A stretch of 64,000 bases of DNA from Acidithiobacillus sp. HP-2 (GCF_015100155.1 NZ_JACKZA010000015.1:1-64000); one strand, 5' to 3'; counted from the stretch's first letter, positions 35,284-45,202 are shown. Translations and numbers: made by a program. Notes: generated by a model from the letters alone, not told the origin.

Positions 35284-37041
35284 ATGATGGCGAAAGCAGA
35301 ACGAATTGATCAGCGATTAATGCAGGAAGGACGTCGGACCCGTGGCGTCCTGTATTTTGGCATAGGCTTGGGGCTGGCGGCTGGTCTGCTGATTATCCTC
35401 CAGGCTTTTATTCTCGCCCATATTATCAACGGCGTGTCATTCCAGGGCCTCAGTCTCGCAGCCGTAATGCCACTACTTTGGGCTTTGCTGGGGCTTTTTG
35501 TCCTGCGTGCCGCTTTATCCTGGGCGGGGGAGCTCGTGGCTTTTCGGGCCAGTGCCCGCATCAAAACCTATTTGCGCGAACAGTTGCTGAAGCACCTTTT
35601 GCAACTGGGGCCGGTGGCCATTGCCGGCGAACGCAGCGCTGATATCGCCAGCACCATGATCGAAGGTGTGGAGGCTTTGGAGCCTTACTTTTCCCGTTAT
35701 TTACCGCAAATGGCTCTGGTGAGCCTGATACCTCTGGCTATTTTGATGGTGGTATTTCCCGAAGACTGGATCAGCGGTTTGATATTGCTGATAACCGGCC
35801 CTCTGGTTCCTTTTTTCATGGTGTTGGTAGGTTATGCGGCCGAAGCGGTTAACCAGCGTCAGTGGCGAAAAATGCTGTTGATGAGCGCGCATTTCCTGGA
35901 TGTGGTGCAAGGTCTGACCACACTCAAGATTTTTGGTCGCGCCAAAGATGAAATCGAAATTGTGGCCAGAATTTCTGACGACTACCGACGCAGCACCATG
36001 GCGGGTCTGCGCGTTGCCTTTCTGACCTCGGCCGTGCTGGAGTTTTTTGCCAGCCTTTCCATCGCCCTGGTGGCGGTCTCGCTGGGCGCCAGACTGCTGC
36101 AGGTCCATGCCTCAGTCACCTTTTTTACCGCCTTTTTCGTCCTGCTCCTGGCACCGGAGTATTTTAATCCGCTGCGGGGGTTATCGACCCACTATCATGC
36201 CCGCATGAGCGCCATAGCGGCTGCCAAAAGAATTTTCGAAATACTGGACATGCCATTGCCGGAAAAGCCCCAGCAGGCTGTGGAATATTCGCCTTCTACT
36301 GAAATCAGTCTGTCGGTGCGCAATCTGCATTTTTCCTATGAAGCGGGACGCAGCGCACTGGAGGGCGTGAATGCCGAGTTTCCGGCGGGTAAAGTCACCG
36401 CTTTGGTGGGGGCCAGCGGTGCCGGAAAAAGCACCCTGGCCAGTGCCTTGCTGGGTTTTGTGCAAGCCAGTGAGGGCGACATTCTCGTCAATGGGCAGAT
36501 GCCGCTGAATGCCATAGAGCCGGAACTCTGGTGGAAGCAACTGGCCTGGGTGCCGCAAAATCCCCGTCTTTTCCATGGCAGTCTGGGGGATAATATCCGG
36601 ATCGGCCGACCGGATGCAGATCTGACTGCACTGCGCGAAGCTGCGCAAAATGCCCACGCACTGGAGTTCATTGAAAACCTGCCTGATGGTTTTGAGACGA
36701 TGATTGGTGATTTAGGCCAGGGGCTTTCTGGTGGGCAAATCCAGCGCATAGCGCTGGCGCGGGCTTTTCTTAAAAATCCGCCACTTTTCATACTGGATGA
36801 AGCCACTGCCAATCTCGATATGGAAAATGAATCACTGGTGCTGGATGCCATGCAAAAGTTAATTACAGGGCGCACAGCGATAGTCATCGCCCATCGTCTG
36901 GCCACGGCAGAACGGGCTGATCATATTATTGTCATGGATGCAGGCCGGGTGGCCGAAAGTGGAAGCCACCAGGAGCTGCTTGCAGCGGGCGGGGTGTATG
37001 CCCGTATGGTCGCTGCCTACCGGGGGGAAACCCATGTCTGA
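35284..37041 (+). CDS. cydD: ABC exporter subunit CydD (thiol exporter for cytochrome bd assembly)
   Basis: About 585 residues: an exporter membrane domain followed by an ATPase domain with Walker A GASGAGKST, signature LSGGQIQRIALARAF, Walker B PLFILDEAT and an H-loop AHRL. CydDC exports glutathione/cysteine to the periplasm and is needed for haem bd oxidase assembly. The start is ATG at 35284 or 35287, with an AGAGG site upstream. It overlaps cydC by 8 bp. It is about 23 kb from the functional cydAB, but next to the truncated second cydA, suggesting that the locus once held a complete second oxidase. Confidence 0.88.
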   Translation: MMAKAERIDQRLMQEGRRTRGVLYFGIGLGLAAGLLIILQAFILAHIINGVSFQGLSLAAVMPLLWALLGLFVLRAALSWAGELVAFRASARIKTYLREQLLKHLLQLGPVAIAGERSADIASTMIEGVEALEPYFSRYLPQMALVSLIPLAILMVVFPEDWISGLILLITGPLVPFFMVLVGYAAEAVNQRQWRKMLLMSAHFLDVVQGLTTLKIFGRAKDEIEIVARISDDYRRSTMAGLRVAFLTSAVLEFFASLSIALVAVSLGARLLQVHASVTFFTAFFVLLLAPEYFNPLRGLSTHYHARMSAIAAAKRIFEILDMPLPEKPQQAVEYSPSTEISLSVRNLHFSYEAGRSALEGVNAEFPAGKVTALVGASGAGKSTLASALLGFVQASEGDILVNGQMPLNAIEPELWWKQLAWVPQNPRLFHGSLGDNIRIGRPDADLTALREAAQNAHALEFIENLPDGFETMIGDLGQGLSGGQIQRIALARAFLKNPPLFILDEATANLDMENESLVLDAMQKLITGRTAIVIAHRLATAERADHIIVMDAGRVAESGSHQELLAAGGVYARMVAAYRGETHV

Positions 37042-38785
37042 TTATATTCGTCTTTTAAAACTGTTTTTCCCCTATAAGTTCTGGATGTTGGGTGGCGCTT
37101 TTCTGGCGCTGCTTACCATATTGTCCAACTTTGGATTGCTGGCGCTTTCCGGTTGGTTTCTGGCCAGTGCGGCACTGGCGGGCTTGGGTGGTTATGCCAC
37201 GCTCAATTTATATAATTTTTTCCTGCCCGCTGCCGGAGTTCGGGCTTTTGCGACGACGCGGGTGATTTCCCGCTGGCTGGAGCGGGTGATCACCCACGAG
37301 GCCACCTTCCGGCTGCTGGCTCAACTGCGCAGCTGGTTTTACAGCCGTCTGGAGCCTCTGGCCCCGGCCGGATTACAGGGCTATCGCTCAGGAGACATCC
37401 TGTCCCGTCTGGTCGCCGACATAGACACCCTGAACAATTTTTATTTGCGGGTATTTACGCCATTTCTGGTAGCCGGAATGGCTACTGTGCTGATGTCCGG
37501 TTTTTTTGCCTTTTTTTCCTGGCGCCTGGCGATTGCCCTGTTTTTGTTCCTGGCTGTTTCCGGTCTGGTCCTGCCGTTTGTAGCTGAACGCCTGGGTGCC
37601 CGCAGTGGGGCGGAAATGACGGATTTGCAATCTGACTATCGGGTCCAGATTGTAGACGGCATGCAAGGTATGGGCGAGTTGCTCACTTACGGAGCCGGTC
37701 CCGAAATCCTGCGTCGCAGTCGTGCGGTCAACGATGCCATTTTGCAGAGACAGGCGAAAATGGCGCAAATCAGCGGGCTGGGCACTGCGGGCATGAGTTT
37801 TATGGGCAATCTGGCGATCTGGGTGATTTTGATTCTCGCCATCCCCCTGATCCACGGCGGCCATCTCGGGCCTTCCGATTTACCCATGTTTGCCTTGGGG
37901 GTAATGGGTTCCTTTGAAGCCATTGTCGCCTTGCCTCTGGCTTTTCAGTTTCTGGGCCAGACCCGGCAGGCAGCCCGACGGATTTTCTCGGTGGCAGACA
38001 GCGCCTTGCCCTTTCCCGATGCCAGTGGCCCGGCGCCCAAGGTGCAACAGCCTGATTTGCTGCTAAAGGATTTGCATCTGCGCTATCCCGGCGGGCAACA
38101 GGATGCCCTGGCGGGCTTGGATCTCCATATTGTTGCCGGCAGCAAGGTGGCAATATTGGGGGCTACGGGGGCCGGAAAAAGCAGTATCGCCAATCTGTTG
38201 CTGCGTTTTTATGATTATCAAAGTGGTTCGGCCCAATTCGGCGGCCATGAACTGAAAAACTTTCCTGCCGATGACCTGCGCGAATATTTTGCGGTGGTCT
38301 CGCAGCGCTCCTATCTGTTTCACACCACCATTCGCGATAATTTGCTGGTGGCCAAGGGCGACGCTGAAGAAGACGAACTTTGGGCGGCGCTGGCGGCTGC
38401 ACAACTGGATGATTTTGTGCGGAGTCAGCCGGATGGGCTGGATACCATTGTCGGTGAAGGTGGTGTGAAATTGTCCGGTGGGCAGGGGCGGCGGGTGGCC
38501 ATTGCCCGTGCCATCCTCAAAAATGCCCCCTGGCTGGTATTGGATGAACCCACTGAGGGCCTCGATCCGCTGACTGAAATGGAATTTCTGCGCGATTTGC
38601 AGCCCCTGATGCAAGGCCGCACGGTTCTTTATATTACCCACCGACTGCTTGGTCTGGAGCAGATGGATCGGGTATTTATCATGGACGAAGGGCGGGTCGT
38701 GGAGTCGGGAACATTTGCCGAATTGCTGAAACAGGGTGGACAGCTCAGTCATTTCGCCACTTTTCGGCACGGGGCGTCGGCGTAA
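37034..38785 (+). CDS. cydC: ABC exporter subunit CydC
   Basis: From the ATG at 37034 the product has 583 residues. Membrane domain helices ([28 protein letters not shown]) precede the ATPase domain with Walker [10 protein letters not shown], signature [17 protein letters not shown], Walker [10 protein letters not shown] and H-loop THRL. Together with CydD it forms the heterodimeric exporter. The CydC-typical short cytoplasmic N-terminus and the [13 protein letters not shown] helix support the assignment to C not D. Confidence 0.88.
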   Translation: MSDYIRLLKLFFPYKFWMLGGAFLALLTILSNFGLLALSGWFLASAALAGLGGYATLNLYNFFLPAAGVRAFATTRVISRWLERVITHEATFRLLAQLRSWFYSRLEPLAPAGLQGYRSGDILSRLVADIDTLNNFYLRVFTPFLVAGMATVLMSGFFAFFSWRLAIALFLFLAVSGLVLPFVAERLGARSGAEMTDLQSDYRVQIVDGMQGMGELLTYGAGPEILRRSRAVNDAILQRQAKMAQISGLGTAGMSFMGNLAIWVILILAIPLIHGGHLGPSDLPMFALGVMGSFEAIVALPLAFQFLGQTRQAARRIFSVADSALPFPDASGPAPKVQQPDLLLKDLHLRYPGGQQDALAGLDLHIVAGSKVAILGATGAGKSSIANLLLRFYDYQSGSAQFGGHELKNFPADDLREYFAVVSQRSYLFHTTIRDNLLVAKGDAEEDELWAALAAAQLDDFVRSQPDGLDTIVGEGGVKLSGGQGRRVAIARAILKNAPWLVLDEPTEGLDPLTEMEFLRDLQPLMQGRTVLYITHRLLGLEQMDRVFIMDEGRVVESGTFAELLKQGGQLSHFATFRHGASA

Positions 38786-38806
38786 AGCGGTATACCGCCG
38801 GGTTCG

Positions 38807-39154
38807 CTAGTGCTGACTGCCGGCGCTCAGACTGCCCAGTAGTTTGTTTTCCAGGGCCTTTCCTTGCTGGGCAGCGGACTGGCAAGCCGAGCTGCTGGGG
38901 TTCTGCAGGCAACTGATTTCCTTGCCAAGAATGGCCGTACTCTTTTTTTCCAGAACGGCCTGGGTACTTCGGGTATGAGCAGGCGTGGTCAGCCAGGATA
39001 CCCCATAGCCCAATGCCGATGACAAAATGGTAGCGACCAGAAATACCAGCAGCAAACGCGTAAATCCCGATTCCAGTCCCTGATCATCCAGAAAGCGTTT
39101 ACTGTACCAGGAAAATACAGGATAACTGACCAGTCCCGCGACAATCCCCCACAT
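38807..39154 (-). CDS. Small membrane protein downstream of ygfZ
   Basis: The 115-residue product has two hydrophobic helices (MWGIVAGLVSYPVFSWYS and LLLVFLVATILSSALGYGV) and a soluble C-terminal part with two Cys (SCLQNPSSSACQSA). Its start follows the YgfZ stop by 2 bp, so the two are co-transcribed. The end converges on cydC. No family is recognised. Confidence 0.6.
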   Translation of the reverse strand: MWGIVAGLVSYPVFSWYSKRFLDDQGLESGFTRLLLVFLVATILSSALGYGVSWLTTPAHTRSTQAVLEKKSTAILGKEISCLQNPSSSACQSAAQQGKALENKLLGSLSAGSQH

Positions 39155-39156
39155 GC

Positions 39157-40125
39157 TCAGGTCTCTTTGGGCATATCCAGAGGAAGGGTATAAGGCAGTT
39201 TCTGCACATGTACTTCTGCGCCGTCCAAGGCTCCGACTCTGAGCATTTCTCCTGCGTTGGCGGCACGCAGGACCGCCAGTGCCGCATGCTGACCGGAACC
39301 GGATTCTGCGGCATTGATGACCAGCCCGATGCTTTGTTCACCCATACTTTCCGCAAATATTTCGTCGCCAGCCTGCAAGGGCTGATGGGCACTGACTCCA
39401 TACATCTGGTTTTTAAGTTTGCCCAGATAATGAGAACGCGCAACAATTTCCTGACCCGGATAGCAACCCTTCTTGAAATTGATGCCGCCCAACACCTCCA
39501 GATTCAGTTCTTGAGGGATTACTTTTTCGGTGGTGTCCAGGCTGATGTAAGCCACTCCCGCCTGGATGGCGGCTAAACGCCATTGAGCAACAGGCGCTTC
39601 CAGTCCACCCGATTGGGTCAGGAGATGCGTCAGATCAGCCAGTTTTTCGCGTGGGGCGATCAGCTGAAATATTTCCAGATTTGCCCAGGGCAGGCGGGTC
39701 AGGAGCCAATCATCCCGGGCGGCACCCTCATTTTCAAGTTCAGGCGTTGCACATCCCAAAGCCTTGGTCAGAAGGTCTCCAGCGCCGGCCCCATAAATAG
39801 CCATTATTGCGTAATCGGGTTCGGCATTTTCAATGTCCAGCTTGGCCATCATCCGAAATTTGCGCAGGCGTTCTGCAACCACATTTACCAGGCTGCTGGA
39901 GAGGCTTAACCAAATATGGTCCCCGGCGCGTTGCACGTAAAAATTGGCAATCATCCGCCCTTTGGCCGTACTGTAACTGCTCCACTGTCCCTGGCCGGCA
40001 CTGGTCAGGCTGCGCAGATCATTGGAGAATTGGCCCTGCAGAAATTTTTCGGCCTCCGCGCCATAGGCATGAATAAGCCCCAGTTCGCTACTCAGGAGGG
40101 AAAATTGGATGGCGGCTGATGACAT
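39157..40125 (-). CDS. ygfZ: YgfZ/GcvT-like folate-binding Fe-S protein maintenance factor
   Basis: The ATG at 40125 gives about 322 residues and fits the family better than the longer frame to 40191. The diagnostic motif KGCYPGQEIVAR is present. YgfZ is a tetrahydrofolate-binding protein aiding maturation and repair of Fe-S enzymes. It is divergent from the YgfX-like gene, a neighbour pair known in E. coli, where sdhE lies between; no sdhE is present here. Fits a cell with many Fe-S-dependent enzymes. Confidence 0.9.
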   Translation of the reverse strand: MSSAAIQFSLLSSELGLIHAYGAEAEKFLQGQFSNDLRSLTSAGQGQWSSYSTAKGRMIANFYVQRAGDHIWLSLSSSLVNVVAERLRKFRMMAKLDIENAEPDYAIMAIYGAGAGDLLTKALGCATPELENEGAARDDWLLTRLPWANLEIFQLIAPREKLADLTHLLTQSGGLEAPVAQWRLAAIQAGVAYISLDTTEKVIPQELNLEVLGGINFKKGCYPGQEIVARSHYLGKLKNQMYGVSAHQPLQAGDEIFAESMGEQSIGLVINAAESGSGQHAALAVLRAANAGEMLRVGALDGAEVHVQKLPYTLPLDMPKET

Positions 40126-40639
40126 GAATAAAAACTCCCGATGGCTATTACAAGCAGGCCCCGATGATAGCGCGATGGCTGCCGGGGACAAAGTACTTCC
40201 TCCCCTTTCCTGTGGGAGCGTTCAGCAGCAGGCACTGCTACACAGTCTGTCCTGCTGCTTGGCGGGACTCTGTGCATTTTTGAGCATGCTGGATAATTTC
40301 CGTTTTGGGATGGCTCTGTTATTGCTGGTTATTATCTGGACATTGTGGTTTTGCCCCTGGTCAATACAAAGGCGGATGGCGCTACCGATCGCCTTGATGT
40401 CGGGACCCGAGAATCAATATTTGCTGCAGTTGGGCAATGGCGAACAGGTACAGGTGCAACTGCGGGCATGGCCCTTTCTACATCCCCGGCTGGGCGTGCT
40501 GACGCTACGCGGCATCCACAAGCAAAAATACACGCTGGTTGGTGTTTTCCCGGTCAGGGATGCTGTCTGGCGCTTGTGGCGTCTGCATCTGCGGCAGGTA
40601 TGGGCCGAGCGTAAGGCTGTTCCTGGTCGCGCTGGCTGA
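40124..40639 (+). CDS. YgfX/CptA-like inner-membrane protein
   Basis: The start is uncertain: 40109, 40124 or 40175, the last giving a product that begins close to the usual YgfX PPLS segment. A pair of short membrane helices (LSCCLAGLCAFLSMLDNF and MALLLLVIIWTLWFCPW) is followed by a basic, soluble C-terminal half. Genomic position between ygfZ and nadB and general layout fit YgfX, a small membrane protein that was described in E. coli as a toxin-like partner of SdhE. SdhE itself is absent. The end overlaps the nadB stop region by 86 bp in the opposite direction. Confidence 0.65.
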   Translation: MNKNSRWLLQAGPDDSAMAAGDKVLPPLSCGSVQQQALLHSLSCCLAGLCAFLSMLDNFRFGMALLLLVIIWTLWFCPWSIQRRMALPIALMSGPENQYLLQLGNGEQVQVQLRAWPFLHPRLGVLTLRGIHKQKYTLVGVFPVRDAVWRLWRLHLRQVWAERKAVPGRAG

Positions 40640-42179
40640 TCATATCCTGGGGATTGTTGTGGGTGTCAGGATGATCGCTATTATAATGACAGCCCCGGGA
40701 TTCACGCCGAAACAACGCAGAACGCAGCAGAATTTCCGCGTTTTGGCGCATATTGCGCAACTCCTGATACGCCCTGGATATGCCCGCAACGTCGCCAATC
40801 CGGGTTCGCATGCTTTCCAGTCGCTCAATGGCCTGTTGAATATCCCGATCGTTGCGAATGATGCCGCCGCTTTGCCACATCAGTTTCTGAATGTCGTGGC
40901 GCAGGATCTGGATATGGTCCTTGTAAATAGTGCGGTCATGAGTCGTTGAAAGTGGGCAGGCATGCAGGTTGCCATCCGGCTTATCTGGAAGTTGCGCCAA
41001 ACCTTCCAGAGCTTCGACAATACTTGCCGCGCCGACCACACATTCCAGCAGGGAATTGCTGGCCAGGCGGTTGGCACCGTGCAGGCCCGTGGAGCTGACT
41101 TCACCGGCAGCAAATAACCCGGGCACCGTGCTGCGTCCTGACTGATCCACAACAATCCCACCACAGGTGTAGTGAGCGGCGGGCACGACCGGAATGGGTT
41201 CACGCGTCAAATCGTGGCCGTGTTCAAGACAATGGGCGTATATCGCCGGAAAATGTTGACGTATCCTTTCACCGGGCTGCGCACTGATATCCAGAGTGAC
41301 ATAGGCAAGTTGATTTTTTTTCATTTCGGCATCAATGGCGCGGGCCACAATATCTCTGGGGGCCAGTTCGGCACGAGGGTCGTACTGCTCCAAAAAAGTC
41401 CTGCCATCGGGAAGACGGAGCAGGGCACCTTCACCGCGCAAGGCTTCCGAAAGTAAAAAGGGTGTGTTATCCGGATCATAAAGGGTTGTTGGATGAAACT
41501 GGATAAATTCAAGGTTGGCGATTTCAGCCCCGGCCCGGTAAGCCAGGGCCAATCCGTCTCCTGTAGCTACCAGTGGGTTACTGGTATGCAGGTACAGCTG
41601 ACCCGCTCCACCGCTGGTCAGTATGACAGCGCGGGCAGTCCATAATTCCGGCAAGCTGGACCCGTTTCCAATTACCCAGGCTCCCTGACAGGATCCGTCC
41701 TGTAGCCATAAATCAGTGACAAAGTGATTTTCCATCAGGCTGATTTCAGGATGCTGACGCAGCTGCGTCAAAAGAGTGCTTTCAATGGCATGGCCGGTGG
41801 TATCCGCCCGGTGCAGAACCCGGCGCACACGATGCCCCCCTTCGCGAGTCAAATGCCATTCACCATGCACCTGCTGATCAAATGGTACACCCCAATTGAT
41901 CAGCTGTTGTGCCGCCGCTGGTCCGGCACGAATAATCCGTGACACTGCCGCCGGGTGACAGAGGCCTGCACCGGCACCCAGCGTGTCTTCAACATGCATG
42001 GTGATGCTGTCCCGGGTGAAATCCATGACGGCAGCCATTCCTCCCTGGGCCCAGTCGCTGGCCGAAGCCGCCGCCAGATCCTTGCTGAGAATACCCACGC
42101 TACCCAGGCGGGCAAGCCCCAATGCTGTGCTCAAGCCAGCGGCGCCGGAGCCTATAATTAAAAAATCGAAAGCGGGCAT
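40554..42179 (-). CDS. nadB: L-aspartate oxidase
   Basis: 541 residues of the succinate-dehydrogenase-flavoprotein family: FDFLIIGSGAAGLSTALGLA FAD motif, HREGGHRV-like LTREGGHRVRRVLHRADTTG, EFIQFHPTTLYD, and PAAHYTCGGIVVDQSGRSTVPGLFAAGEVSSTGLHGANRLASNSLLE. NadB makes iminoaspartate for NAD synthesis and passes it to NadA. Its C-terminus overlaps the ygfX-like gene convergently. The nadB-rpoE neighbourhood is conserved in proteobacteria. NadB is sensitive to oxidation, but nothing in the sequence suggests a variant. Confidence 0.93.
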   Translation of the reverse strand: MPAFDFLIIGSGAAGLSTALGLARLGSVGILSKDLAAASASDWAQGGMAAVMDFTRDSITMHVEDTLGAGAGLCHPAAVSRIIRAGPAAAQQLINWGVPFDQQVHGEWHLTREGGHRVRRVLHRADTTGHAIESTLLTQLRQHPEISLMENHFVTDLWLQDGSCQGAWVIGNGSSLPELWTARAVILTSGGAGQLYLHTSNPLVATGDGLALAYRAGAEIANLEFIQFHPTTLYDPDNTPFLLSEALRGEGALLRLPDGRTFLEQYDPRAELAPRDIVARAIDAEMKKNQLAYVTLDISAQPGERIRQHFPAIYAHCLEHGHDLTREPIPVVPAAHYTCGGIVVDQSGRSTVPGLFAAGEVSSTGLHGANRLASNSLLECVVGAASIVEALEGLAQLPDKPDGNLHACPLSTTHDRTIYKDHIQILRHDIQKLMWQSGGIIRNDRDIQQAIERLESMRTRIGDVAGISRAYQELRNMRQNAEILLRSALFRRESRGCHYNSDHPDTHNNPQDMISQRDQEQPYARPIPAADADATSARQHP

Positions 42180-42291
42180 TCATCGTCCTGTGGAAAATAG
42201 TGTGAAGTCGTTGCAAGAAAACGCACTGCTCATGATACGATGACGCGCTAACAAGGTGAAGAACGGCACCGGAACCCTAAAGGAAGGCCGA

Positions 42292-42918
42292 ATGAGTAAA
42301 ACAAGTGGACGCGGCACAAGTGGTGCGCTGGAAAGTGGTGCGTCCAGTGACCTGCTCCTCGTTCAGCGGGTGCAAAAAGGAGAGAAAGGAGCATTTGATC
42401 TTCTGGTTCGCAAATATCAGCACAAGGTGGTCGCCCTGGTGGGACGTTTTGTGCGAACTCCTGAAGAAGCGGAAGATGTGGCCCAGGAAGCCTTTGTCAA
42501 AGCCTATCGGGCACTGAAGAATTTTCGGGGAGATAGTGCGTTTTATACCTGGTTATATCGTATTGCCGTCAATACCGCGAAAAATCACCTGGTCGCCCAG
42601 GGTCGGCAGGTGGCTATTGTGGATGCCGAAACTGAAGATGCGGAACAATTTGCCAGTGCCGATGGACTAAGAGAGTACGATACACCTGAAGGTGTTTTGC
42701 TCAGTAAGGAGTTGGCTGAGCATATTGATGGAGCCTTGTCGGAATTGCCGGAGGATTTGCGAACAGCAGTCACCCTGAGGGAATTTGAAGGGCTCAGTTA
42801 TGACGAAATTGCGCAGGTTATGGAGTGTCCGGTGGGTACTGTGAGGTCCCGTATTTTCAGGGCTCGTGAGGCCATTGCCAAAGTTTTGGCACCTTTGTTA
42901 GATCAGGAAAAGTCATGA
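42292..42918 (+). CDS. rpoE: RpoE/AlgU-type extracytoplasmic function sigma factor
   Basis: From the ATG at 42292 (after AAAGGAAGG) the product has 208 residues. Region 2 reads LLVRKYQHKVVALVGRFVRTPEEAEDVAQEAFVKAYRALKNFRGDSAFYTWLYRIAVNTAKNHL and region 4 has ALSELPEDLRTAVTLREFEGLSYDEIAQVMECPVGTVRSRIFRAREA, both classic sigma-E. It directs envelope-stress transcription. The next gene encodes its anti-sigma factor with an ATGA overlap, and mucD/degQ follows, as in Pseudomonas algU-mucA-mucD. rseB/mucB is missing. Confidence 0.93.
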   Translation: MSKTSGRGTSGALESGASSDLLLVQRVQKGEKGAFDLLVRKYQHKVVALVGRFVRTPEEAEDVAQEAFVKAYRALKNFRGDSAFYTWLYRIAVNTAKNHLVAQGRQVAIVDAETEDAEQFASADGLREYDTPEGVLLSKELAEHIDGALSELPEDLRTAVTLREFEGLSYDEIAQVMECPVGTVRSRIFRAREAIAKVLAPLLDQEKS

Positions 42919-43577
42919 ACGAACAAACAAAAAAAGAGCTGATGGCCTTCATGGAAGACGAAATGAGTCCCTTGCAGGCGAATCGTATGGCTGCCCGATT
43001 GCAAAGTGAGCAGAGCCTTCGTGATGCCTGGGAAAACCAGTACCGGGTTTCTTTTCTGCTGCAAAACGATCGCGCCGGGACGCAATGGGCTTCTGCCGGA
43101 TTTGCCGATCGCGTGGCCGCACAAATAGCCGATGAGCCCGGTATTCTGGCTCCCCGTGCCGCCAGATCACGTAGTGCCATAAGTCCTTTCTGGATGAAAG
43201 CCGGTTCAGTAGCAGCCGTTCTGGTAGTGTCAGTCACCTTGGTGGGCTTGTTACCACGCAATACGCTGACTGAAGGACAAGGTGATCATGTAAATCTCGC
43301 TCATTATCAGCGAACGGCATTGTTAAGCGGCACCCAGAGTAGTCCTGAGGTGTTTCATCTCCGCCCCGTTGCCGATTTTAATGTTCAGGCATCGGGTCCG
43401 GATTTGATGATCCAGCGCGATATCAAGCGGCTCTGGATTCCGGGGCGTAGTAACTATCTGACGGTTTCAGAATCAGCCTATTATCCAAACGCTGGTGGAC
43501 TGCAAAATACGGTATATAGCCCGGCAACGGGCATCAGCAATTTTTCCAATTATAATCCTGCTGGCGGCTATCCCTAA
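42915..43577 (+). CDS. rseA: RseA/MucA-type anti-sigma factor
   Basis: The N-terminal 60-80 residues (LMAFMEDEMSPLQANRMAARLQSEQSLRDAWENQYRV) match the RseA sigma-binding domain; a membrane segment (VAAVLVVSVTLVGLLP, about residue 95) and a periplasmic part follow. The 220-residue length is near E. coli RseA (216). It would hold sigma-E at the membrane until cleaved by proteolysis under stress. Its C-terminus is Asn/Tyr/Gly-rich (NFSNYNPAGGYP), unlike E. coli RseA. Confidence 0.82.
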   Translation: MNEQTKKELMAFMEDEMSPLQANRMAARLQSEQSLRDAWENQYRVSFLLQNDRAGTQWASAGFADRVAAQIADEPGILAPRAARSRSAISPFWMKAGSVAAVLVVSVTLVGLLPRNTLTEGQGDHVNLAHYQRTALLSGTQSSPEVFHLRPVADFNVQASGPDLMIQRDIKRLWIPGRSNYLTVSESAYYPNAGGLQNTVYSPATGISNFSNYNPAGGYP

Positions 43578-43674
43578 AAAATTGATGTTAAATTGTTGCC
43601 AACATGCCCGGATACCGAGATGATAAGCAGGGTATTCGAATAAGTGATAAATCGTGGTTGGGAGGGAGTGTACT

Positions 43675-45156
43675 GTGAGTAATCGTGTGCTGCGTATACA
43701 GCGCCCAATGGTGGCGCTATGTGTGGGATTTGCTTTGAGTGTGGGTGGAATGCTTCCGGTTGCGGCGTTTGCGGGACCAGCACCAATGGTTGCACTTCCG
43801 GATTTTACACCCATCGTGAAGCAATTCGGGCCGGCTGTTGTGAATATCAGCACGACAGAAACCAAGACGGCGCATGGTGCTGGTTCTCCGTTCCCGCCCA
43901 ACTCGCCCCTGAACCAGTTTTTTGCCCCCTTTTTTGGCGCACCGGGTCAACCGGGTAGTGATCAGGGCGGTGATACCGCCCCGGGACAGAAATATCAGGT
44001 CCAATCGCTGGGTTCCGGCTTTATTGTCAGCCCGGACGGTTACATTGTAACCGCAGCCCATGTGGTCAAGGGTGCCCAGAAAATCATCGTCAGTCTCACC
44101 AATCATCACCAGTACACGGCCCATCTGGTGGGCCTGTCTACCCGTATGGATGTGGCGCTGCTTAAAATTGATGCCAATAATCTGCCGACGGTTCAGATTG
44201 GTGATTCCGGCAAGCTCGAAGTAGGGCAGTGGGTACTGGCTGTAGGTTCCCCCTTTGGTTTTGAGAACAGCGTGACTCAGGGAGTCGTCAGTGCTACTGC
44301 CCGGCCATTGCCGGATGACCCCTATATTCCCTTCATCCAGACCGATGTGCCCATCAATCCGGGTAATTCCGGTGGTCCGTTGTTTAACATGCGCGGTCAG
44401 GTCATTGGGATTAATGACCAGATTTATACCAACAGTGGCGGTTACATGGGTTTATCTTTTTCGATCCCCATCAATGTGGCCATGGACGCGGTCAAACAAC
44501 TCAAGCTGCATCAGAAGGTACATTTCGGCTGGCTGGGCGTAATGATTCAGGATGTCAGCATGGATCTCGCCAAATCCTTCCACATGAAAGAACCGATAGG
44601 GGCTCTGGTATCCCAGGTAGTGCCCGATGGCCCGGCCGCCAAGGCGGGTTTGCGTCCTGGTGACGTGATTGTTTCCTTTGACGGACATGCCATCTACAAC
44701 TCGGGTCAGTTGCCGCCCATGGTTGGAGCCCTGCCTGCCGGATTCAAGGCAAAACTGGGAATCATTCGGGACGGTAAGCCCATGACCCTGAATATTGTCG
44801 TTGAAAGTTTGCCCGGGGATATGGACAAAGCGACCGAGAAGGCATCTGCTCCTGATGCACAAACCCGGAAAGGTGAAATCAAGCGGCTGAGTATTGAAGT
44901 GGGTCCGTTGACGGCAGAAGCCCGCAAGCAACTGAACGTCAATACCGGCGTGCTGGTTTTGGGAGTCGCACCGGGTGTTGCGGCGGAAGCAGGCATTCGC
45001 CCGGGAGACGTCATTCTTCAGGTGGCGCAACAGCCCGTCAATAACGTCAGTACATTGCAAAAGCTGGTAGCTTCCCTGCCTGCCGGGCAGCCAGTTCCAG
45101 TATTGGTGCGTCGTGGTGACGGTAGCTTCTATATAGTGCTTTCACTTCCGCGCTGA
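43675..45156 (+). CDS. mucD: DegP/MucD-type periplasmic serine protease
   Basis: Start GTG at 43675, about 10 bases after GGGAGG, gives 493 residues with a signal peptide (VALCVGFALSVGGMLPVAAFAG). The protease domain shows the triad His in VTAAHVVKG, Asp in RMDVALLKI and Ser in GNSGGPLFN, and two PDZ domains follow (GALVSQVVPDGPAAKAGLRPGD, and GVLVLGVAPGVAAEAGIRPGD). It is a periplasmic quality-control protease, presumably under the sigma-E made by the genes upstream. A terminator lies just downstream. Confidence 0.92.
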   Translation: MSNRVLRIQRPMVALCVGFALSVGGMLPVAAFAGPAPMVALPDFTPIVKQFGPAVVNISTTETKTAHGAGSPFPPNSPLNQFFAPFFGAPGQPGSDQGGDTAPGQKYQVQSLGSGFIVSPDGYIVTAAHVVKGAQKIIVSLTNHHQYTAHLVGLSTRMDVALLKIDANNLPTVQIGDSGKLEVGQWVLAVGSPFGFENSVTQGVVSATARPLPDDPYIPFIQTDVPINPGNSGGPLFNMRGQVIGINDQIYTNSGGYMGLSFSIPINVAMDAVKQLKLHQKVHFGWLGVMIQDVSMDLAKSFHMKEPIGALVSQVVPDGPAAKAGLRPGDVIVSFDGHAIYNSGQLPPMVGALPAGFKAKLGIIRDGKPMTLNIVVESLPGDMDKATEKASAPDAQTRKGEIKRLSIEVGPLTAEARKQLNVNTGVLVLGVAPGVAAEAGIRPGDVILQVAQQPVNNVSTLQKLVASLPAGQPVPVLVRRGDGSFYIVLSLPR

Positions 45157-45175
45157 AGCATAGAGAAATCGTCCG

Positions 45176-45202
45176 GGGCTGGTGTATGTACCAGCCCTTT
45201 TT
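45176..45202 (+). terminator. Intrinsic terminator after mucD
   Basis: GGGCTGGT (45176-45183), a GTATGT loop, and ACCAGCCC (45190-45197) form an 8-bp perfect G/C-rich stem directly followed by TTTTT. It closes the sigma-E operon before lepA. Confidence 0.85.
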
